From contig JAISWO010000029.1 of the NCBI GenBank assembly GCA_031271045.1, positions 49,034-113,033 on the forward strand: a stretch of DNA of 64,000 nucleotides, in the 5' to 3' direction. The translations under genes and the position numbers were made by a program. Below, piece by piece: positions 33,614 through 41,305 of the stretch (within the stretch, counting starts at the first letter, position 1; every line of letters starts with the position of its first letter). The DNA is from Tannerellaceae bacterium. Lineage in GTDB: Bacteria > Bacteroidota > Bacteroidia > Bacteroidales > Tannerellaceae. The notes beneath the pieces are model-generated. The model was not told the origin of the DNA and did no database searches. It saw nothing but the letters and a program-made list of their open reading frames with translations.

Positions 33614-35737
33614 TTAAATATTAAATATTGATTGAATTTTAGTTTCTATTTTCGCCCTCTCATCATCTATCCCTGCAAAATATGCCTCAATATTTGAAGT
33701 AAATGCCGAAATGGTTCCTCCAGAATTTATTGCTTTTAATTCGCCTTTAATATTTTTGATTATGTCTTCCATATTCGGCAATTCAATTTTAAGCATATCT
33801 AAGTTATCATAGACATCACTATATTTATTCTTTTCGTACTCTAATGCTGTTTTCAATAATGTCAAAAAATAAATAACAGATCGTCCTTTTTCTTTTATTA
33901 ATTTTCTTGCTGTACTTGAATATTCTTCTCCCTGAAATAAGAGATATGAATACCCTATGGATTGGTTTAATTTATAAAAATCAGCTTGATGCAGTATGTC
34001 GGGAAGGGGCAATAAATTATCATCAATCATTAATTGTAGATAATAAAACTTGAAAACCATTTCGTTTATAATGGTTGCCCCCTTTATTGATGTTTTTAGC
34101 GTTAGTTTATCGCTTTCATCTCTGATATATGTTTTTTTTACCTCTATAATGTTAGATTGATTTGAATCAGTTAGAGTTTTCAATATCATATCTATATATT
34201 TTTTCTCGTATATTTTATCTTTTCCTGTTGTGCTAAAAGTATCATAAATATCTTCAATAGTAGTTTCTATATTTTTAGATGTTCGTATATCTATAAATTT
34301 AATAATGAAATACTTTAGCCAATATGTGATTGGTTTAAAATGTTCGGCATTATAATTCATAAAAACATTAGTAATGACTGAACGATGGTCAGAATATAGT
34401 TGATATCCATGTAAAATAAAAGCCATTAACCCCACCGGTTCATTTTTTAAAAATCGGGCTGTATTAAAATAAGATATGTAACTGTAATTATTTAGATACT
34501 CCATCATCTCTCTCAATCCAAAATTAGTTAAACGTTGGATTGTAGCAATGAGATTGATACTCCTTTCCGTTTCCCCTGTATTAGGTTCTAAATAGTTAGC
34601 AATCTTTGTAATATGTTCTTTTATTTTTCCTTTTTTTTCATCATCGTATTGTGTATCTATTAAATCATTAAGCATTGTGAATCTTTTCGACAATATATCG
34701 TCCCATTTGTACTCTTTTATTATATAAGGATCACAAGTTGTATAAACATTAACGTGCGAAGTCCCCACCCCCATGTTTTTTGATTTTATGTACTCAAATG
34801 TATCTTTTCTCATCACGAATAACATATTTGCATATAATGAATCAAAGTATTCATCGAGATTTTTCACAAAAAACTTCACCAAATCGTCAATTTGTTTAGT
34901 TACTTCTCTGTTTTCTTCAATATCAAAAAAGTTGAGTTTTGATTTGTGATAAATAAAATCAATATTGTCTATCAATAATGCTAATTTCATATCATGCTTA
35001 TCATGTATATATGTGATAATTCTACTAAAATTGCTTTTTCGCTCTTCTTTAGAATTTTTATCTATGCGCTCTAATGTGTCAATATAGCTGTTCAAAGTCC
35101 TATCATTTGTCAATAACTGATCAAAATTCTTACGAACTATGGCTATAAACTTTACAATGATATAGCTTGCAATACTTTCAGTAGTTTCATTTTCTTGATT
35201 TTCAACATCAATTCTAATAAATATCAATTTGTCTTTATATTTAGAAAACTTTTTTGAAATCAAATAGTTGATAAAAGCAGTTTTGCCTACCCCAACATTT
35301 CCCAGCAGGAACGAAATCTTATTCTTATTTGCATTTTGTTTATCCAAAAACACATCTTCCATAAAAGCTTCTATACCAATTCTCTCAGGTGCTCCTTCTC
35401 TTTTAATATCAGCTTCATTGTAATATTGATTATAAAACTTTTTTGCTAATTCTGGATTTGTGTTTTTCTCATTATTATCATAATACGCCGCAGGATGTCC
35501 CTTGAACACATCTTTTATCAATTTTTCTGTACTTTTCAATATGTCTCCATCTTTCAATGGAGGACGCTCAATTGAAATAGTATGCTTGTTATCCTCTTCT
35601 CTTCTGTTAAACTGAAGATATTCACTTCTATTATCCATATTCATATTATTATTATTCATATTATCTATATTCAAATTTGTCGCACCTTTATTTGGTATCA
35701 CATGTGGCCTTTTGCCTACTTTACCCTTTTTCTTCAT
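33614..35737 (-). CDS. AT-rich P-loop NTPase, STAND/AAA-like, function unknown
   Basis: 707 residues. A low-complexity Asn/Met-rich N-terminus (NMNNNNMNMDN) leads to a nucleotide-binding domain from about 130: Walker A FLLGNVGVGKTAFINYLI and Walker B MKLALLIDNIDFIYH (about 250), with further motor-like features such as FVMRKDTF near 310. The remaining 350 residues are alpha-helical, as in STAND-type sensors. No nuclease, protease or TIR motif was seen. It is cotranscribed with a membrane protein and flanked by repeats and mobile remnants, so an anti-phage or plasmid-maintenance function is plausible but unproven. Composition is strongly AT-rich relative to the chromosome around it. Confidence 0.85.
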   Translation of the reverse strand: MKKKGKVGKRPHVIPNKGATNLNIDNMNNNNMNMDNRSEYLQFNRREEDNKHTISIERPPLKDGDILKSTEKLIKDVFKGHPAAYYDNNEKNTNPELAKKFYNQYYNEADIKREGAPERIGIEAFMEDVFLDKQNANKNKISFLLGNVGVGKTAFINYLISKKFSKYKDKLIFIRIDVENQENETTESIASYIIVKFIAIVRKNFDQLLTNDRTLNSYIDTLERIDKNSKEERKSNFSRIITYIHDKHDMKLALLIDNIDFIYHKSKLNFFDIEENREVTKQIDDLVKFFVKNLDEYFDSLYANMLFVMRKDTFEYIKSKNMGVGTSHVNVYTTCDPYIIKEYKWDDILSKRFTMLNDLIDTQYDDEKKGKIKEHITKIANYLEPNTGETERSINLIATIQRLTNFGLREMMEYLNNYSYISYFNTARFLKNEPVGLMAFILHGYQLYSDHRSVITNVFMNYNAEHFKPITYWLKYFIIKFIDIRTSKNIETTIEDIYDTFSTTGKDKIYEKKYIDMILKTLTDSNQSNIIEVKKTYIRDESDKLTLKTSIKGATIINEMVFKFYYLQLMIDDNLLPLPDILHQADFYKLNQSIGYSYLLFQGEEYSSTARKLIKEKGRSVIYFLTLLKTALEYEKNKYSDVYDNLDMLKIELPNMEDIIKNIKGELKAINSGGTISAFTSNIEAYFAGIDDERAKIETKIQSIFNI

Positions 35738-35833
35738 ACATTCTCAAAAATTACGTATAACATATTGATTTATATTTTTTCTCCAAATCGTATATATATA
35801 GCCTAAAACGTATATACCTTTAGGGTAAAACGC

Positions 35834-36215
35834 TTATATCTTTTCGTATTTCAGATTTTTCTGCATTTCCTTAATGTCAATACCCGGTCTGAAAACGACC
35901 TTGCTGTCTTTGATTAACGAAGCGTTGAACTTCGCTTCGGTTTTCCGCGCCTTCGCTGCTTACGCTTACCTGAAACGCGCCGAAATCGCCCAAACGGACA
36001 AGCTTGCCTTCAGCGAGGTTTTGTACAAGCACTTCGGTCAATGCCACCAATACCGCCTGCGTATCGGCAGGGCTAACAGTGCTTCGCGCCGCAATTTCTT
36101 TGCCCAACGCGCGCAATGTCGTGTCGCCCGCACTTTTCGCATTGGCGCACCATTTCTTTTGTTGCTGGGGTTGCAACGGATTTCCCCTTTCGCTTACAGT
36201 GTATCTTACTGCCAT
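35834..36215 (-). pseudogene. HU-like (DNABII family) DNA-binding protein, frameshifted
   Basis: The N-terminal part (MAVRYTVSERGNPLQPQQ..., DTTLRALGKEIAARSTVS, GKLVRLGDFGAFQVSVSSEGAE) is a typical Bacteroidales HU-like/IHF-like protein with an extended N-terminus. After GAE the open frame goes off course and stops at 35877. Removing one base in the TTTT run at 35941-35944 (AAAA on the coding strand) restores the family ending TEAKFNASLIKDSKVVFRPG, then IDIKEMQKNLKYEKI and a stop at 35834. So the gene is full length but carries a +1 frameshift in a homopolymer. It could be a true pseudogene, a slippery site or a sequencing error. Confidence 0.85.
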
Positions 36216-36296
36216 AGCTCTAATTTTTTAAGAATGAAACATCTAAAATTTGAAAGTGTAAAAGTACGAAAAGATTTGGATTATTCGCAAAAAATA

Positions 36297-36574
36297 TTAC
36301 GTATGGAATTTTTCGGGTTGAAACGCCCGCCCAATGCCTTTAATTGGTCTTTGGGTGCGGTATCCGTAATAATCCGTCATGGAATCACTTTCATCTTCGT
36401 GCAGTTCCGCCACGATTACCGCCTTTGCATTTTCGGGAATTAGTGTTTTCAGCCGTTCCCGTCCATGGCTCGTAACCGGTCGTCGCGTTCCTGCTCTTTT
36501 TGCCGCGCCTCCTGTTCTTCCCGTGCTTTGTACTCCGCCTCGCTGTAAAGTGCAAAAAGCTCGAAAGCATCCAT
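36297..36574 (-). pseudogene. Remnant of a small mobile-element-type gene
   Basis: Two reading frames on the minus strand join into one protein. The first, from 36574, reads MDAFELFALYSEAEYKAREEQ and continues with a charged helix to a premature stop. The second reads GRERLKTLIPENAKAVIVAE, then LHEDESDSMTDYYGYRTQR, ending at 36297. Proteins containing AELHEDxSDxMTDYxG are carried by Bacteroidales conjugative elements and plasmids, as far as I recall. A frameshift near 36460-36480 separates the two parts, so the gene is dead. It supports a mobile origin for the region. Confidence 0.65.
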
Positions 36575-36599
36575 AAATTGGAGGTTTTCATCATCGTAG

Positions 36600-37158
36600 T
36601 AACAATTATACTTTCTTTGGAAAAGCCTAATTTGTCACAGAACATAATTATACTTTCTTTGGAAAAGCCTAATTTATCGTAGCACATAGTTGTACTTTCT
36701 TTGGAAAAACTTAATTTGTCGCAGAACATAATTGGGCTTTCTTTGGAAAAACTTAATTTGTCGCAGCACATAGTTGTGCTTTCTTTGGAAAAACTTAATT
36801 TGTCGCAGAACATAATTGTACTTTCTTTGGAAAGGCTTAATTTGTCGCAGCACATAGTTGTACTTTCTTTGGAAAAGCTTAATTTATCGCAGAACATAAT
36901 TATACTTTCTTTGGAAAAGCCTAATTTATCGTAGCACACTTTTCAACTACTCTCAGAAGACCTCTATTTGTCATAGCACACTTTTCAACTACTCTCAGAA
37001 GAGCTCTGTTTGTCGTAGCACACTTTTCAACTACCTTGAGAAGAGCTCTGTTTGCCGTAGCACACTTTTCAACTACTCTGAGAAGAGCTCTGTTTGTCGT
37101 GGCACACTTTTCAACTACCTTGAGAAGGGCTCTGTTTAGAGTAGCACATTTTTCAGCC
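36600..37158. repeat. 42-bp tandem array, two unit types in one register
   Basis: About 13 units with an exact 42-bp period. Eight A units contain CTTTCTTTGGAAAA, beginning at 36611, 36653, 36695, 36737, 36779, 36821, 36863 and 36905. Five complete B units plus a partial one contain CACTTTTCAACTAC, beginning at 36937, 36979, 37021, 37063, 37105 and 37147. A and B share the core TTTGTCGYAGMACA and keep the same phase. The period is divisible by three, which creates long open frames on both strands that are not considered genes. There are no unique spacers, so it is not a CRISPR array. Nothing further was recognised between 37160 and 37423. Confidence 0.9.
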
Positions 37159-37423
37159 ATGGCAAAGGTGTTACGTTGGCGATAAGTTTTCTAAAAAGCA
37201 ACGAAAACAGGAAGGAACGGAAGGGCGGAAACAAATCAGGTGAGCTTGTTCTTCGCCTCCGTAACGGCGGTTCAACCGGATCTTTCAAAAGAACACCTCG
37301 CCCGCCCCCCGTCGCAAACCGGAGTTCCGTTGCCGGAGAAAAAGAAATGACCGGAACGCTTTCCTGAATTGAAATAAATGCCCTATATTAGCCGCCGCAA
37401 TTTTTAATTACTAAGCAGATAGA

Positions 37424-38371
37424 ATGAAAGTAATAGATTTTAATACTATAAAAAAGCTAAGTATATCTCCTGTACAATGTGTGAAATGGGTAGAAGAGGC
37501 GTGCAGGGCGAAATACGAGGCTAAGTTGCCGCCCAAAATCAGCATCAAATTAGATGGACAGGTATTTTTCAACACCATGCCTGTCTACCTGCCCGGCAAA
37601 GAACGATTCGGCGTGAAAGTCGTCTCCCGCTATCCCGGACGGACGCCCTCCTTGCAGGCCGACATCCTCCTGTTCGATACGCAAAGCGGTCAAACGCTCG
37701 CGCTGATGGATGGAAGCTGGATCACCGCTATGCGTACCGGCGCCGTGGCCGCCCTCGCCATCCGGACGCTGCAAACGCCCGCGGCGCGCGAATACGCCTT
37801 CCTGGGGCTCGGAAATACGGCCCGGGCCACGCTCCTGTGCCTGCTCGCGATCGCAGCAGACACGCCACTCCACATCCGCCTGCTGGCCTACAAGGGGCAG
37901 GAAAATGCGTTCCGCGAACGCTTCGCCGCCTGTCCGCAACTGACGTTCTCCGTCTACCACTCGGCCGGAGAACTGATCCGGGGAGCCGACGTTGTCGTCT
38001 CCTGCGTAACGGCCGCATCGGAAGTTTTCGCCCCCGACGAGGTTTTCAAGGAAGGTGTCTTAGTCGTGCCGGTGCATACGCGCGGCTTCCAGAACTGCGA
38101 CCTGTTCTTCGACAAAGTCTATGCCGACGATACGAACCACGTGAAGGATTTCCGCTATTTCGACCGCTTCCGCCGCTTCGACGAGTTCCATAACATCCTG
38201 CTGGGCGCCAACAAAGGCCGCGAAAGCAAGCTCGAACGTATCCTGGCCTACAACATCGGCATCGCCCTGCACGACATCTATTTCGCCGCCGAAATATTCG
38301 CCCTCGCAGAACAACTGGCCGACCCCGCAGAGATACAAACGACAACAACAACCGATAAATTCTGGGTCTGA
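37424..38371 (+). CDS. Ornithine cyclodeaminase / mu-crystallin family protein
   Basis: 315 residues of the OCD/mu-crystallin family of NAD(P)-dependent enzymes. The family elements are visible: the substrate-side motif MPVYLPGKERFGVKVVSRYP near 48, ALMDGSWITAMRTGAVAALA near 99 with the conserved Thr-Arg-Thr/Met-Arg-Thr loop, and the Rossmann turn AFLGLGNTARATLLCL near 126. Members convert ornithine to proline or reduce imines and ketimines, so the substrate here cannot be named. The next gene, ugd, starts 33 bp downstream and may share the transcript. Confidence 0.87.
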   Translation: MKVIDFNTIKKLSISPVQCVKWVEEACRAKYEAKLPPKISIKLDGQVFFNTMPVYLPGKERFGVKVVSRYPGRTPSLQADILLFDTQSGQTLALMDGSWITAMRTGAVAALAIRTLQTPAAREYAFLGLGNTARATLLCLLAIAADTPLHIRLLAYKGQENAFRERFAACPQLTFSVYHSAGELIRGADVVVSCVTAASEVFAPDEVFKEGVLVVPVHTRGFQNCDLFFDKVYADDTNHVKDFRYFDRFRRFDEFHNILLGANKGRESKLERILAYNIGIALHDIYFAAEIFALAEQLADPAEIQTTTTTDKFWV

Positions 38372-38404
38372 TCACAAATAATAAACAACAAACAACATAC
38401 AGAT

Positions 38405-39718
38405 ATGAAAATAGCTATTGTAGGAACCGGATACGTAGGCTTGGTCACCGGTACGTGCTTCGCAGAAATGGGCACCGAAGTGTATTGCGTCGACGTGGAT
38501 CGGCAGAAGATAGAAAACCTCAAACAAGGCATCATGCCGATCTACGAACCGGGGCTCGAAGAAATGGTCAACCGCAACCATCAGTCCGGGCGCCTGATCT
38601 TCACCACCGACCTGAAGGATTGCATCAACGACATCGAAGTCCTTTTCTCGGCCGTAGGAACGCCGCCCGACGAAGACGGCAGCGCCGACTTGAAGTACGT
38701 CCTGGAAGTAGCCCGCGAAGTGGGACGGACGATGAATCATTATCTCTTAGTCGTGACCAAGAGCACCGTCCCCGTCGGTACGGCGCAGAAAGTAAAGCAA
38801 GCCATCGCCGAAGAGCTCGCCCTGCGCGGCGCAGACATCGAGTTTGACATCGCCTCCAACCCGGAATTTCTCAAGGAAGGAGCAGCCATCAAAGACTTCA
38901 TGAGCCCCGACCGCGTCGTCGTAGGCATCGAATCGGAAAGGGCCGAGAAATTGATGAGCAAGCTTTACCGACCCTTCCTGCTGAACAACTTCCGCGTCAT
39001 CTTCATGGACGTCCCCTCGGCCGAGATGACCAAATATGCCGCCAACGCTATGCTGGCAACGCGCATCAGCTTCATCAACGACATCGCCAACCTCTGCGAG
39101 ATCGTCGGCGCCGACGTCAATATGGTACGCAAAGGCATCGGCTCGGACGCCCGCATCGGCAGCCGTTTCCTCTATCCCGGATGCGGATACGGCGGCTCCT
39201 GCTTCCCCAAAGACGTCAAAGCGCTCATACAAACAGGTCGCCAGAATGGGTACGCCCTGCGCCTGCTGCAAGCCGTCGAAGAAGTGAACGAAGACCAGAA
39301 AGGCATCCTGTTCCGTAAACTGGAAAAACATTACGACGGCAAACTGCAAGGCCTGCACGTTGCCTTGTGGGGCCTGGCCTTCAAACCCGAAACCGACGAT
39401 ATGCGCGAAGCTCCTTCGCTGGTACTGATCGAAAAGCTGCTGGCTGCCGGCTGCACAGTGCGTGCCTACGATCCCATCGCCATGCAGGAAGCAGAACGGC
39501 GCTATGACGGCCGGTTCTATTATGCCAAAGATATTTACGACGCCGTTGTAGATGCTGACGCCCTGATCTTAGTGACCGAATGGAAAGAATTCCGGCTACC
39601 TTCCTGGCCGGCTGTCAGGAAACTGATGAATACCCCTCTGCTGCTGGACGGCCGCAACATCTACGAAGCCGCCGAACTGGAAGAGAACGGCTTCATCTAT
39701 CATTGCATCGGACGCTGA
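38405..39718 (+). CDS. ugd: UDP-glucose 6-dehydrogenase
   Basis: 437 residues, standard length. It oxidises UDP-glucose to UDP-glucuronate with two NAD+, supplying precursors for capsule, exopolysaccharide or LPS. The N-terminal NAD site IAIVGTGYVGLVTGTCFAE is at residues 3-21; the catalytic Cys lies in PGCGYGGSCFPKDVKAL near residue 265; EFLKEGAAIKDFMSPDRVVVG near 156 and GLAFKPETDDMREAPS near 324 complete the family signature. It belongs to the UDP-glucose/GDP-mannose dehydrogenase family; the GFKxxTDDxRxS-like motif favours UDP-glucose. Confidence 0.94.
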   Translation: MKIAIVGTGYVGLVTGTCFAEMGTEVYCVDVDRQKIENLKQGIMPIYEPGLEEMVNRNHQSGRLIFTTDLKDCINDIEVLFSAVGTPPDEDGSADLKYVLEVAREVGRTMNHYLLVVTKSTVPVGTAQKVKQAIAEELALRGADIEFDIASNPEFLKEGAAIKDFMSPDRVVVGIESERAEKLMSKLYRPFLLNNFRVIFMDVPSAEMTKYAANAMLATRISFINDIANLCEIVGADVNMVRKGIGSDARIGSRFLYPGCGYGGSCFPKDVKALIQTGRQNGYALRLLQAVEEVNEDQKGILFRKLEKHYDGKLQGLHVALWGLAFKPETDDMREAPSLVLIEKLLAAGCTVRAYDPIAMQEAERRYDGRFYYAKDIYDAVVDADALILVTEWKEFRLPSWPAVRKLMNTPLLLDGRNIYEAAELEENGFIYHCIGR

Positions 39719-39746
39719 CCCCATCGGTACGCATCCCGGAGCCGGC

Positions 39747-41051
39747 TCAGAGATAGGGGAACTCGATGATCTCGGGAAAATCCGGCTCGTCAGACGGGAT
39801 ATAAGCCCCAAAGAAGGTGAGATACACCTTCTTTTCGTTTGTGTCGATAGCATAGATGTGGAAGCTATTGCTGGTGATACTGTTTTCGGCGCGTTGGACC
39901 CGGTTATACAGTATCCCGATTTCGCTGGGCGCCTGGTTGGTGCAGAGGATCATCTTCTGGGGAGGAAGGAAGGATGATCCGGCGTCGACATCGAAGAGCG
40001 CAAAGCTGTGCGCATGACCGCCGAGGTAACAGATAAACTCGCCGGAAGCGTTACTGAAATCAAAGGCCGCCCGTATACCTTCGCGCTCGGGATGGAGCTT
40101 ATTGGGATAGGTTTTATTGATCGGCGAACGGGTGCGGAAGGCTTCGATGATATGCGGTATCATGCCCCACGAATGTACGTAGTCGCCGTCGCAGAGATAC
40201 GACGACAGCCCTGTCGCTTTGCTCATCCCTCCCCATATACTGCGCTGGAGGGGAAAATGCGTCAGGATAATCACACTGTGTCCCTCTGTCATTCCTTCCC
40301 TGAGCGCCACGTTCCCCAGCCAGTCGATCTGCTCTTGCGAAAAGATGACGTAGTGCAACGTATTATATTCGGCGCCGGGCTGGTCTAACATATCAAGCGC
40401 GATGAAGCGGACGACGCCTCCCTGCGGGTTGGGCACGTCGGCATAGTAATAGCTTTTGTTATCCTCCGGCGTGTGCAGGGTATGGTTCGTATGTCCGCGG
40501 ACAGCCAAAGCCAGCTCGGAGGAAAAGAGGTGATCGCTTTCCCATTTGGTCTCGGAGGTAATGTTCGAATCGTGGTTGCCGTAGCAGGAGAAGGTCGGCA
40601 CGTTGTTGTCCTGGTACAGGAAATGGAAGAAGGCCGACATGGAGAGGCGGGCGGCGGCGAGGTTGGTACTGCCGATGTGATCGCCGGTTTCCACCATCGC
40701 ATTGATGCGCAATTCCCGCTGGTTGGCAAAGGTAACGGACTCAATCAGGTTGTTGGGATGCGCGTAATGATTGCCAATCGACCAGGCCGAGAGATGAGGG
40801 TCGGATATGTGCACCAGCTTGAAGCGTTCGACGGGATGGAGCGTATCGGCGCGGTTATACATGATGGAGGCTAAGCGTCGCGTGGCATAGCTGTTGTTGA
40901 GTTCATAATATGGCGAACTGTCGTTGCGCAAGGAGCGCAAGAGGATCTCTGCGTCGGGATTATGATTGTCTTTTTCGCATCCCACCGGCAAGCCGGCAAG
41001 AAAGAACAGACAGAAGGCATACGCCTTGATATGTTTTAAAACGTGGTTCAT
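39747..41051 (-). CDS. Calcineurin-like metallophosphoesterase lipoprotein
   Basis: 434 residues. The ATG at 41051 gives a lipoprotein signal with lipobox LPVGC; the alternative ATG at 41075 lies too close to the -7 box at 41085-41092. All five metallophosphoesterase motifs are present in order: HISDPHLS, ETGDHIG, YGNHDSN, LTHFPLQ and GGHAHSF, so an active dinuclear metal site is expected. The protein should face the periplasm or surface. The substrate could be a phosphodiester, phosphomonoester or cyclic nucleotide. It is convergent with ugd. Confidence 0.87.
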   Translation of the reverse strand: MNHVLKHIKAYAFCLFFLAGLPVGCEKDNHNPDAEILLRSLRNDSSPYYELNNSYATRRLASIMYNRADTLHPVERFKLVHISDPHLSAWSIGNHYAHPNNLIESVTFANQRELRINAMVETGDHIGSTNLAAARLSMSAFFHFLYQDNNVPTFSCYGNHDSNITSETKWESDHLFSSELALAVRGHTNHTLHTPEDNKSYYYADVPNPQGGVVRFIALDMLDQPGAEYNTLHYVIFSQEQIDWLGNVALREGMTEGHSVIILTHFPLQRSIWGGMSKATGLSSYLCDGDYVHSWGMIPHIIEAFRTRSPINKTYPNKLHPEREGIRAAFDFSNASGEFICYLGGHAHSFALFDVDAGSSFLPPQKMILCTNQAPSEIGILYNRVQRAENSITSNSFHIYAIDTNEKKVYLTFFGAYIPSDEPDFPEIIEFPYL

Positions 41052-41084
41052 AATGTTAGCAATCACTTTTATCATTTACAGCCC

Positions 41085-41092
41085 CAAATATA
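41085..41092 (-). promoter_or_regulatory. -7 box (TATATTTG, minus strand) of the metallophosphoesterase
   Basis: CAAATATA on the plus strand is TATATTTG on the minus strand. It favours the start codon at 41051 for the downstream gene. Confidence 0.58.
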
Positions 41093-41141
41093 AGCAGAAA
41101 AGTCGGAGAAGAAATGAAGAAGCGGTTATTTTGCGACCCTC

Positions 41142-41288
41142 TCATTTCCTCTTCGCTGCCGGGCATTTGCCGCATCCGTCGCAAGGCGATTGCGGACGTT
41201 TGCGCGCCCGGATCAGGCGAACGATCCGGCGAACGACATATCCGGCCGTCGCAAGCCCGATCAGTATAACTGCTACTTCCTGCCACAT
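41142..41288 (-). CDS. FeoB-associated Cys-rich membrane protein (small)
   Basis: A 48-residue gene. It encodes one membrane helix (VAVILIGLATAGYVV), a basic stretch RRIVRLIRARKR and a Cys cluster CDGCGKC near the end, exactly the layout of the FeoB-associated Cys-rich membrane protein family. Such proteins are always found beside feoB and are presumed to assist ferrous-iron uptake, perhaps by handling iron at the cytoplasmic face. The start is 17 bp after the feoAB stop on the same strand, so they form one operon. Confidence 0.85.
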   Translation of the reverse strand: MWQEVAVILIGLATAGYVVRRIVRLIRARKRPQSPCDGCGKCPAAKRK

Positions 41289-41305
41289 GATATTTTATAT
41301 CTTCG

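Noticed and set aside
36391-36939. 182-codon minus-strand frame and a 77-codon plus-strand frame over the 42-bp array
   Set aside because: Both arise because 42 is a multiple of three; the protein is a 14-residue repeat and the minus frame runs into the wrong frame of the mobile-element remnant.
36600-37158. CRISPR array
   Set aside because: Period is constant but there are no unique spacers between conserved repeats, and no cas genes lie nearby.
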